Below, piece after piece: positions 47,601 to 58,500 of a stretch of DNA of 64,000 nucleotides; within the stretch, counting starts at the first letter, position 1, and the number at the start of each line of letters is the position of its first letter. The notes under the pieces were generated by a model. It was given only the letters and a program-made list of their open reading frames with translations. It did not search any database and was not told the origin of the DNA. The position numbers and the translations under genes are program-made. Source of the DNA: Rhipidocladum racemiflorum (lineage: Eukaryota > Streptophyta > Magnoliopsida > Poales > Poaceae); contig CM070581.1 of the NCBI GenBank assembly GCA_036346355.1, positions 49,557,849-49,621,848 of the forward strand, read 5' to 3'.

Positions 47601-48200
47601 TGCCTACTCTTACTTTCAGGCTCCCATTCACCTCGAGGGGTCGGACTACGAGATAGGACTTTCTTAGTAGCGCTCCAGATTAGTCATAACTTCCTCACCA
47701 ACCTTACCGGATTAGTTATGACTTTCTCACCGACCTAGCCTGTCCTCATACTATGAATGCAAAGGATGCAATATTGACTTTTCATCATTCAATAGAGCAT
47801 TTTCACTATAAATTCATTTTCATCATTAAACTGTATTCGTAAACATAATATACAATGTAACGATCGACTCATCATAAGTAACCTCGCAATAAACCGCATA
47901 ATCATAATCAAATATATGAATAGCAACTCCTCACATCCTTAAGCTTACCATTCTCATTAATCTAATCATATTCATAAGTAAAACTTGGTAACAAAACATA
48001 TGCGTTCTATAAGGCGGTTAAGTTGCAACAATAAACGATCAATACTCTATCATGCAACAAACCCTATAAAGCACTTGCCTTAAACCACAGGGAGTGGAGT
48101 GGCGCGCGCAGAAGAGGCCACTCCTCCTGAAATAAAAAATCAAGCACAAACACAAATTACCGACCAATCAATCAATCACAACATTGCTTAAAACATTGAC

Positions 48201-49200
48201 GATCATGTAACACCCAGAAATAGCTTTACTTTTCAACAAAAGCAACTCTATACAGCAGCACAACCTTTCGACTACCGACACAAGAACAATCTAGACAGCC
48301 CGCATTAAAAAGATCACCAAGAATGCCACAAAACTAATATATGGAGAAACGAATACAATCTAAACTTTTATCCTAACAAATTTAAGGCCGAGAGGTTGAC
48401 CGGCCTGAGGAAATAAAACTAGTTATGCCGTTCAGAAATTCACATTTACTGGTATAACATGGTTCGACATTACTGGACCAATCAGTACTCACTTCCAAGC
48501 CTCATTTCCATGCATCATTCAGCATCAAATACACTATATCACAGTGTGGAAAAACCTAGACAACATCAAGTATTCACCAGAAATTTGCACATATCCAAAA
48601 TGAGGTATCTGAGGCCATCTTCTAATGGTGTGTTATCAAGTTAAACATGGCAATCCAAAGAAACCCAATATTGGTTAGCTGTTTCTAATCAGAGTGTGGA
48701 GTCTACCATTGCTTTGAAATTATAACTCCCACCAGTGGAACCCCCCCTCAAAAGAACAGCATGCACACCTCCAAACTATACCTCCACTTACCCACAAGGA
48801 GGAGCAAGAAGAGGGACTGCATGTGCGGTTGGGGAGGACGGCTCGGTAGGGAGGGCGACCAGGGGGCGGCGCCAAGCTGGAGGGCGGCCAGGGGCGGCGC
48901 CATGCCGGGAAGGGTGGCGCTGGGCCGGGAGGGGCAGCAGGGGCACGCCGACCGGAGGAGCAGCAGGGGAAGCACAGGGGGCGGCGTCGCGAGGCGCTGG
49001 GAGGGGCGGCGTCGGGATGGGGAAAATCCAGTCGAATGGGGAGGGAGAGAAAAGAGGGAGAGAGGGATAAGGTTAGTTGGGGAAAAATTAAATAGAAGAA
49101 TACCAAATTTCTCACCACACCTAACCTTTGAATTCCATAGATCACCAGCAGGACCACCAAACGTCTGGACTAGGAATTCTAGGACTTGAAAAACAATCCA
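48201..49200. other. unassigned repeat DNA with G-rich block
   Basis: TGTAACACCC at about 48207 resembles the LTR start of the surrounding families and may mark another LTR edge, but no matching end or duplication was found. At 48790-49050 the plus strand is strongly G-rich (GGCGGCGCC, GGGAGGG). Open frames of 140-146 codons there overlap on opposite strands, have extreme composition and show no motifs, so they are not called genes. The block resembles the G-rich part of element B's LTR. Confidence 0.45.
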
Positions 49201-49381
49201 CGATATTACAAAAACAATGTAGTTTTTCTTTTCTTCTCGATTTTTGGGATCGCCAACGTCCGTAGAAGATTTTACTTTGGGACTTCCACCTGTTCATTAA
49301 CTCATTGAACACATTAGTCCCTTAATCGTTTGTCATTAATCATCCAAAACACACTTAGGGGCCTAGATGCACTTTCAACAC

Positions 49382-49772
49382 CATAGTGCCTAGGCACCAT
49401 GATTTTAAATGCATGAATTCAAGTCAAATTCGAGTATATTTTTTGAAACTTTTAGTTTTAGTGTATATACCCATATATAACAATTCAAATAAAGCACATA
49501 CCTTTGAAAAAATATACTCGAATTCAAAGATTTAAACGAATTTAGATCACATGCTTTGCTGATATATATATATATATATATATATAATCAGCACATACCT
49601 ACAATCAAATTATCATAAAAAAAATGAAACTCTAGTTCGAATTTCAGTTCAAACTTGTTTGAACTAATTAGTAAACTGGTTAAACTCAACATCCTAAAAA
49701 ATTTTAAATTTTTTTAATGCAAATAAATAGGGAAAATACCTATTTTGGATCATGGTGCCCAAGCACCATAAT
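49382..49772. mobile_element. foldback/MITE-like element
   Basis: The ends are inverted repeats: CATAGTGCCTAGGCACCATG at about 49382-49401 and, reversed, TATGGTGCTTGGGCACCATG at the right end (about 49752-49771). A second inverted pair lies inside (AATTCGAGTATATTTTTT near 49428 and AATATACTCGAATT near 49507). There is no coding capacity. A (TA)n run sits at 49561-49587. No clear TSD, so the superfamily is unknown. Confidence 0.6.
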
Positions 49773-49827
49773 GCCTCAAGTAATTGTACTATATATATAT
49801 ATATAGTACAATTACTTGAGGCATTAT
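49768..49827. repeat. perfect 60 bp palindrome
   Basis: The left arm begins ATAATGCCTCAAGTAATTG at 49768. Positions 49798-49827 are its exact reverse complement, with the centre between 49797 and 49798 in an AT run. There is no spacer, so it can extrude a cruciform or fold as a 30 bp hairpin. It overlaps the right end of the foldback element at 49382-49772. Confidence 0.95.
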
Positions 49828-49849
49828 ATATATATAGGAAAATGGTTCC

Positions 49850-50158
49850 TTACCCCTGGGAGTACGTACTCCCACTCTCGGTATACCGCTTAATGATGCT
49901 GCTATACCTCTTTATTCTTTTAAGTATACTCTAATACTGATTATAAGATACTCCAAAGTGAATTCCACAAAAAATTTTATCAAAGTCCACCATTTGTAGC
50001 ATATATATATTCCTATATATGAAACCTTTTTTGTACTCTTGGGAGTATGTACTCCCACCTCCAGTATACCACTTAAACGAATGCGTTATACTCCTTTAAT
50101 ACTTTCAGTATACTTCAATAATAATTCTAAGATACTACAACGCTACATTGTTGAAAAA

Positions 50159-50165
<7 letters not shown>
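49850..50165. repeat. diverged tandem duplication, about 183 bp period
   Basis: The block GGGAGTACGTACTCCCA...GGTATACC...AAGATACT (from about 49857) recurs from about 50040 as GGGAGTATGTACTCCCA...AGTATACC...AAGATACT. Each copy begins with a 16 bp self-complementary motif. The second copy runs into a (TA)n microsatellite at 50161-50191. Confidence 0.75.
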
Positions 50166-50195
<30 letters not shown>

Positions 50196-50480
50196 TGCAT
50201 CAACTTTCCACGGCTTGCTGAGTACTGGAGTACTCAGCCTTGCTTCGTTGTTGTTTTTCAGACTTGTCATCCATGTTAACTCTAATGAGGTTGAAGCTAA
50301 ATCTCATTATGGCATGGGTTCTGTTGATGTTGCTGATGATGGCTATAACTACATAAAAATTAGAGACCATGACTTTGTGAAGTTGAAGACCATAAGGAGG
50401 GAGGTACTAGAATCCTATATTGGATAAGCGGGAGGTGTAGTATACATCATAGTTAGACATAAGGAAGCACTATATGTGCC
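50196..50480 (+). repeat. possible relic LTR fragment
   Basis: CTTGCTGAGTACTGGAGTACTCAGCCTTGC at 50214-50243 resembles the hairpin-bearing LTR motif of the gypsy family (28833-28860), followed by GAGGTTGAAGCTAAA-type sequence. It suggests a truncated LTR from a related family. It contains a 70-codon open frame with no recognised motifs. Confidence 0.35.
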
Positions 50481-50999
50481 CTATAAATAAAGTACCATCT
50501 ACTAAACAGTGAAAAATTCTATTGGCACATGCCACTGTTTTCTTTAGTTGATCATGACGCAACTCTATTCTGTGATGATCTGCACCGTGTTTGACCTAGT
50601 TGGATACAATGGAGGCATCACATTATGATAATCAAACGGAACATAAAATGAAATTCTCAATCCTGTGAAATATTCTCAATCTGCCGCGCGCGTGAACGAA
50701 AAACGAATTTGCGTTTTTTTTCTGAGAAAAAATGGACCGAGGTGTATTTTCTAAATTTTTGGAGGGTCTTTCAGAGCGGTTTTTTTGAATAAATTTTTTT
50801 TGGGGGAAAATGAAATAAGTCATTTTTTAAAATTTTCGTAGGATCTTTTCACCTTTATTTTTTTTGGGAAAAATGGACTGGAACGAAAAAATGGACAAAA
50901 ACGTAGTTTCCAAATCTTCAAAGGATTTTTTAAGGTGGCACTTGGACACTCTCTAAGGTCCTCAAACCTCCCAACTTTAATACATGGTATATATATATA

Positions 51000-51690
51000 T
51001 TTTCTCAGAAAAAATGGAGAAATGATCTTCTTTTGCCGAGTTTAACACTTTATACGTTCACTGGTCAATAATATATGCTTCGAAAGATACTATAGATCGA
51101 ATTGCCAAAAAAAAAAAAACTATAGAGATACAATTGTACATATATTTCTTATTCTGGAAAATATTAGAAATCGAGTTACAAAAAATAGAGAGATAGAGTT
51201 GTACACATGTTTCATTTGGCGAAATTTCTTTTGATGAATTTGGTTAACACTTTATTATTATCCAGTTAACTTTCTTTTGTTGAGTTTAACACTCTATGCG
51301 TTTACCAAGTAATAATACATGTTTAGAAAAATATTAGAGATCGAGTTGGGGAAAAAAGTCTAGAGATCAGAGATCAAGTTAGGAAAAAAAGTCTAGAGAT
51401 AGAGCTGTACACAAATTTCTGTTGACAAAAATATTTTTTTCGGGAAAAACGGAGAAATGACCATGTTCAAGAAATTATTAGAGATTCGAACCTTCTTTTG
51501 TCGAGTTTAACACTTTATGCGTTCACTGAGATACATATTTCGGAATAATATTAGAGATCAAGTTGGGGAAAAAAGTCTAAAGATTAGAGATTGAGTTGGG
51601 AAAAAAGTCTAAAGATAGAACTGTACACATATTTCTGTTGACGAAAATATTTTTTCAGGAAAAACGGAGAAAGGACCTGGACGTAAGGGA
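51000..51690. repeat. degenerate tandem repeat, about 220-245 bp period, three copies
   Basis: GAGTTTAACACT recurs at about 51038, 51282 and 51503, each in the context TTCTTTTGYYGAGTTTAACACT and followed by ATTAGAGATC..GTTGGG and GTACACA..TTTCTGTTGA. Purine-rich AAAAAAGTC stretches alternate with it. No gene is seen between 50480 and 52550. Confidence 0.75.
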
Positions 51691-51837
51691 TGTGGACCTG
51701 TTTGTTACATTTTTGGACCTGATCGCTATCCTGAAAAATTAGAAAAAGGCTCGTTCGAGATTTGTATTTAGCAAGGGGTTTTCCGTAAAGTAACGAACCA
51801 GGGACCTAAACGCACCCTCACAAAAATCGCAAAGGAC

Positions 51838-52140
51838 CTCTCTGTAATTTATAGGGACCTATTCATAATTTTAAGAACAGGGAGGGACTTTTTCGCAATT
51901 TAGCGTGAGGAGTGACGTGGAGGCCCTGGTTGGCCTCCATTATGTTCCCTAATAATAGAGTTAATATTTAGAAATGTTTTTCTTACTCTCACAACAAATC
52001 AAGAAGGAACTCTTTGTAATTTACAGGGACCTATCCTTAATTTAAAGAAAAGGAAGGAATTTTTTCGCAATTTAGCGTGGGGGTGACGTGGAGGCCTTGG
52101 TTGGTGTCCATTATGTTCCCTTGTAATAGAGTTAATATAT
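51838..52140. repeat. direct duplication, about 160 bp
   Basis: The segment from GTAATTTAYAGGGACCTAT to CCATTATGTTCCCT (including TTTTTCGCAATTTAGCGTG and GTGACGTGGAGGCC) occurs at about 51845-51950 and 52014-52122, ending in AATAGAGTTAATAT both times. It is a few hundred bases upstream of the DCP1 start codon. Confidence 0.85.
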
Positions 52141-52551
52141 ATATATATATAATATACAATATAATTTAATTTCTTGATCCAACAACGTGGATCCCAGAAG
52201 AAAAGAGCCTTCGAAACGATGTCTTTTGAAGAAGAAAAAAAATCCCAAAAAGAGAATTTCCTGAGCACGTCACGTCACTCACGTGCCAATGTGCCATGCA
52301 GGCGAATCCAACCTCGATACGTATGAGAACGACATTCCCTCCACGGTCTCGGCCTCTCGGCCGCCTTTTCCTCTCCTGCTTGTATCCGAAAACGAACCCA
52401 GGGTAACAACAAAAATCCAAAATCAAGAAACCCGATAAAAATCCTCTCCCCCGGCCCCTCGAATCCCTCCGAATCCAGTCTCTCCAAACTGTAGGAAGCC
52501 ACCATTAGGGTTAGGGACTCCTCCTCCTCCACCCGCGCCGGCGGCGCAGCC

Positions 52552-55500
52552 ATGGCCCACGGCGGCGGGAGGGCGAAGGTGACGCCGAACCTGGCGATGG
52601 ACGAGGAGGGCACGCGGATGCTCAACCTCACCGTGCTCCAGCGCCTCGACCCCGCCATCGAGGACATCCTCATCACCGCTGCGCACGTCACGCTCTACGA
52701 CTTCGACACCGACCTCAACCAGTGGGTAGGTGCCAGGTGCCCGTCCGCGTCCAATCCGGATGGGTTCGCTTCGCTGGCCTGATTTATTTTCTTTTTAATC
52801 TGCAGAGCCGGAAGGACGTGGAGGGGTCGCTCTTCGTCGTCAAGAGGTTCGTCACCGTGCCTAATTCGCTGTATTTGATGCCGTTGTTGCGTTTGAATTG
52901 TGCTGATTTTGTATTTGGCTTATCACCCACCCTGTCAAAGATGCTACGCATTTCAGTAGAAAGATGAATGCAGTTTCATTGCGATTTGCTTGTTGTAGTG
53001 AGAGCTAAAGATGAATGCAGTTTCATTGCGATTTGCTTGTTGTAGTGAGAGCAACAGTGCGTTTTAGAGTTATGCAGTGGGTAACGTGGGTTTGGTTTGT
53101 TCAGTATAGGATTTTAGGTTATTCTTGTTTTTGGATTTTAGTTCATAATTTCTGGAACTGTTACTTCGTGTTGATGAATAGCATCATTGATGTGGCCTTT
53201 GTAATTTTACAATTGTCAAGATCTTTGTTTTTATTGTTATTTATAAAAACTCTTAAATACATAAGGTGGTCTGTGATTTAGACTCCTAAAATATAGATCT
53301 GATTTCTTTGATGGAAACTCTAGTGCGCTTGTGCAGTGGGTTATTTATAGGGATGGCAAAAAAGCTCGTTATGGCTTGAATCAAAATTGCTTCTATTACA
53401 GTAGTTAATGGGTTCAAAATTGAAATGAGTTTATTTCAAGCAAAAAAAGGATAATGCGGCTCGGCTGGATAGTGACTCGTTAGCTCGAATTTGAAATAAC
53501 CACTTAAATGGTAAATAAAATAATTTTGTTTCGAACTATGTCAATTTCGAAAGAAGTTCGATAATAGGACGTTAAACTCGATAGCCAGCCCTAGTTATCT
53601 CTCGTCATCTAGATGCAGGGCAGGGCATATGCTGTTTGAATATTGTACTGGTTCAATGGTTGTGCTGCTTTTGGAGCAATACATGCCTGTGAATTGTTTG
53701 TTTGAGAGATCACAATTGTATTTTAGGGCCTGCTTGGAAAGGGAGGATTGGGATCCAAATCCTTAGGATTTATTTCAAATTTGAACTAAATTAGTAAATC
53801 CTAAAAATTCCTAGAGCAATCCCCTTCTTCCAAAGAGCCCTTAATGGTTACCAATTAATGCTAATTTAGAATTTAGAAAGTTTCCAGAAAAGAGTGAAAA
53901 CTCCCATAGGGGAAATTACTATTGTGCAACTGCAATGGCACCAAATTTTTAACATTTACAAATCCTGGCATTGCTTTGCTGTCATATTTTCTCTATGTAT
54001 TGAGATGTCCTGGCTTATTCTTCAGATAATGCAAATGCATTGGGTTTAGGAGTAATGAATTGCATTTGCTGGTTGTGTTGAATACAATTGTTTTGTGCAA
54101 TGAGAATTGAGAAGTGCACATTTCTTGCAGGAATGCTCAGCCCAGATTCCAATTTATTGTCATGAATCGTCGAAATACAGGTATTTTTGCACGTACTGTT
54201 CTTGGGATTTTTAAAGCTTTAGCAAAGTTCTTATAATTGGCTATGTTTAACAAGAGAAAATCCTGTGAGACCACCTCACCTTTAGACCCTGGTTGGACCC
54301 TCTCAATGAAACAAAACATAACTTTGTATGTGGAAAATTCTAGTTTGACTTCTTCGGTTTTAGATACCAAGTAACATGTGTTACTTAATGATATAGTGTT
54401 TTGAAAGTGAAGAGTGAATTCTATATTATGCTATTTGTTGTTAGGATGGATGATTTGAGAGTCAACCAGTCATAATTTACAAGCTTGCTTTTTGAGGCAA
54501 AAATAAGCTTATATATAAAGCCTGGTAGGTTAGTGCAAGTTTATTTTTGTTTTACTGATCTCAAATGGGAATTTGAGAAGCTTATTATTTGTTTGTCTTA
54601 CAAGTCACAATCGTTTGCTATCGTTATGTTCCAAGTATTGCTCTCTTAGTATTTGGTTGCCTTCCTCTTGTTAACAGATAATCTAGTTGAAGATCTATTG
54701 GGAGATTTTGAATACCAGCTTCAAGTTCCCTATATAATGTACCGCAATGCTTCACAAGAAGTAATTGGCATTTGGTTTTATAACTCCCAGGAATGTGAAG
54801 AAGTTGCAAATCTTTTTAGCAGGTAGTTTTGTTCGAATATTGCTCTTTTTTTGTTGTCTTTATGGTCCTGTTCCTAGTTTCTGGTCATAGGTATGTTCAG
54901 TTCATGTATCTTACTGCGTGTCATTTGGATTAAGTCCAGGCAATCTGATCAAGATACTAGGGATCAAGATACTAGGGTATTTAGGTCTTTTAGATATTCC
55001 TGTGGCAATGATTTTAAATATGAAAGAGCAACTGGTTTTGGGTGATGTGTATGTAGAGTTAGATCAAGATATATTATTCTTCCAGTCATCCCTTTCCCCA
55101 CCAATTTCAATTGGTTGATAAACTGAAGAGACTGTATGTCCTCTGTTCTTTGGTACTGACATGCCAGCATGGTTATACAAATGATTGTTTTTCCAGATTT
55201 CTATGGCATCTTTTGTAATTTACTTTGACTTATGATGTTTAATTTTACAAGCCAATAAATTAGGGGCCAGTTTGCAGTTGCTGTGTTGCATTATGGAATA
55301 TTGGTAGTTATAGGATTCGTTACTAACTACAATAAGATTTTGTTACTTTGACTCCAAAAAAAAAAGGATGCTTTCAAACTTTAACTGATTGTTATACCCA
55401 AAAGTAGAAAAAAAGTGCTTTTGCAAAAGCCACTGCAATGCCAACCAGGCCCTATTTTGACAATGCCATGTTTCTAGTTTATCTTGCTTAGTACTATATA

Positions 55501-58500
55501 ATTACAAGCTTGGGATTGCCTTTAGAAAGTTTATCCAAAGTGTGGATGATACGTTAGAGAAACAGAAAAAACTTCTCTCTTAATCTTAGTATGCTATTCA
55601 ACATGCCATTGTCAATTTAATAGTACATTCATGTCTCTGATGTGTCAATGGAAGAAGCATCAAGATAGTGTTGGTGTTCAATAAGAGTAGGGCAGGGGAC
55701 ACACCACCTTGTAGAAGCGTTGGTGCAATCTATGTTAAAATATTTATTCAGTAACTATATTTCACTTGGAACAACTTAGTCATATCTAAGTTTATAGTAT
55801 TGATTATGTGGTGGTGGTGCTGTAATACTGGCTGCTACAGTTATTCTTTAATTTGTTCAAAGTTGTTTGACTAAATAGAGTAAATACTGCAAAAATGAAT
55901 CTCTATATGAGATAAAATTTGGTCTTACTGTAAAGACTTTTTAATGAGTTAAATGTGATTGTCTGTATTCATCTAAATGTTACCCTTGCCCATTTGCTCA
56001 CTTTCAGGAGTATATTTATTTTGTTACATCTACTGACTTATCTTGCAAAAATGCAACTCTTTATTATCTACAAGGCAGGGAAAAACAATTATCTCGAAGT
56101 TTAGGTGATACTTTTTAAGAAAATTACACTAGAAGCCCTTATCTTGTAGCAAATAAGCATAGCACTACTTAGGTAATTAAACTTGAAAATTAACTTGGTA
56201 AGCAACTTGTTATAGTGTCATTTAGGTTCCCAAACTTACAGCTTACAATATGTGTCACTTTGATCACTAAGTCACTAAGGGTCCTTAATTAGCCAAAACT
56301 ATGAAAATGGTAGTAGAGTGAAGGTGTGTATGAGGTACGCTAGTACATCAGTAGGGTAAATATCAATCGGAGGGATGTCGAACCTCGACGACGTGAGGTA
56401 CGGCGCCAGGTGAAGGAGGGCACCGATTGGGGAGGAATAGATCTAGAATAACCGGTAAGGACCACAGCTGGACTTTAGGGACTACGAGACTTTCTTTAAT
56501 TCATCTTTTCTTAATTGATGATGTATACAGTTTTTATAGGGGTGACTTATTTGGCTCCTAAGACACTCTTTATCTCTAACAATCCAATCTAATAATAACT
56601 TGCCTAACTAATTCAACCTACCGTATGAGTATGACGCGTGAACACTACCTCGAACTGCTGCACAGACGGTGTGGAACTGACTGATATTTTCTCTAGATTG
56701 ATGTGGCAATTTGGGATATCAAGACTTTTTAATTGGTTACAATTACTGATGTGGAGGTTGAATTCATGTCATGTGTTAAACTAATGTCAATCATTGATGG
56801 TCAATGCAGCAATGTGAGGGTGATCGACACCGGTTCCATACCTTCTTTCACCACACTAGCACATAAGCTGAGTTTTAAGTCTGAAATGATCTAAGGGAAC
56901 ACTTTGCAAGTTGAGGCTTGTGCATCTTTTTGTTCCTTCAGTCAACTATACTTGTCTCGTGCATTTTTTCAGGATACTGAATGCATTCTCCAAGGTGCCT
57001 CCGAAGCCAAAGATTCCTTCTATCAAAAGGTAATTGAAATGTCTGTATGGTGCTGTTTTACCGGATGGTAGAATTTGTGCCAATCAGTAGGAAGAGATGT
57101 AAAATATTGCTGCTGTTTTGTTCTGGACCTGTCCAAAATACTTGTGTTAGCGAACACTTGTTTGTTAGTTTAACAGTTTGTAGTACTTACAATTTCAGAT
57201 AGATTAGTTCAGTGGATTTTAAATTCAGAAAATAAATACAGTACAACTTACTGAAGGCATACATGCTGCTTTGTGAGTGGTTAGCATCCTGTAGTCTCGC
57301 ATACATGACAGACAATTTTGTACTAAAATTAGCATGTCATGTGAAAACAATCAAGTTAAAATCAAACTGTTTCAACTTTCATCATTGACTAGTAGTTCTT
57401 ATTAATTTGAATATTGCATCTTATTACTGTGTTATAATCTATTCACTTAGAAGTTAAAACATTATCGCCTTAACTTAATGTCAAGCCATAATATCTGGTG
57501 ATTGTTCAAAGGAAAGAGTCCATATAACACCCTGAACTTTGGTGAAAAGTCCATCAAGCACCCTGAACTATAAAACCGGACATTTGACCCCCGAATTTTG
57601 TAATCCAGTTCAAATAACGCCCTAACCGGTTTTGTATAGTGGTATTACCCTTGTGGTGCAATGAGTGGGCGGTTTTACCATGTAGGATGACACGTTGGGC
57701 TAGTTAGGTCAATGGTAAGTGGGGCCCACAAGGGCTTCGCTCCCGCCGAGCTCTAAGCCATGCTTCCATAGCTATCGGCCCCTGTAGTTCCCTCCCTCTC
57801 TATTTGAATTTGGGGGAGAAGTCCTTTAGGCTCCACCAATCATTCACCTAAACTTGCCCAATGTATCATCGTACGTGGCAAAACCTTTTACTCATCAGTG
57901 TTATTTGAGTCTAATTGCAAACTTTGGAAGGTCAAATGTTCGGTTTCATAGTTCAGGGTGTTGGACGGACTTTTGACCAAAGTTTGGGGTGTTACATGAA
58001 CTTTTTCCATGTTCAAATGATGTGTTGACATTGAAATGTATCCTTGCCATATCTTAAGCTGTTTTTTTTGTGTGGTGGTGTTTTACTGTGATGTGTCCTG
58101 TTCCAGTGAATTTGAAGAGCTGGAAGGAGCACCTGCTTTGGTTGAAGGTCCTCTAGAACCGCCAACATCCAACATCATAGCAACTACTACCCACGTCCAT
58201 GATCCCTTGTCTGCATTCTTCAGTGTAAGGAAACTAAGCAATATCATCAGTTTTACTTTGTATTACGATCCCCTCCTCCAATTTCCAATTGTATTTTAGC
58301 TTCTTTACAATTTAAGATTGTTGTGTAATTTCTTCAAGAGAACAGCTTTGATTTGATTTTTTGTCGTTAAATGTGGATCTCTTGCAACAGGCAGCTGCAA
58401 ACGGTGGTGGTACGTCTGGTGTAGCAGTTGCAGGACAGCCAAATAAGTCTTTCGGGGCTACTCCGTTATCTTCACATGTACCAACAAGTGTCACTACACC

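Larger units (their letters stand above)
25030..48200 (-). mobile_element. element A: low-coding LTR retrotransposon, minus strand, split by two younger gypsy insertions
   Basis: The parts are the internal region at about 25030-25724 plus 38373-38611, a tRNA-Met primer-binding site (38612-38623, minus), and an LTR starting at 38626 (TGTAACACCCCGG). The LTR runs to 39037 and continues from 46974 to about 48200. Internal and LTR segments resemble element B (40361-44653), for example around 25150-25400 vs 41100-41450 and 47520-47740 vs 43075-43290. No gag or pol frame is seen, so it looks non-autonomous. The right LTR end, the left LTR and the TSD were not found, and both outer coordinates are approximate. 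The G-rich block at 48790-49050 may still belong to its LTR, by analogy with 44200-44410 in B. Confidence 0.6.

Noticed and set aside
48720..49189. Two overlapping frames of 142-146 codons on opposite strands
   Set aside because: They come from an extremely G-rich block with Gly/Arg or Pro/Ala composition. No motifs are seen, and the block resembles an LTR segment.
49561..49587. (TA)n runs here and at 50161-50191 and 52138-52155
   Set aside because: They are ordinary microsatellites and not otherwise informative.
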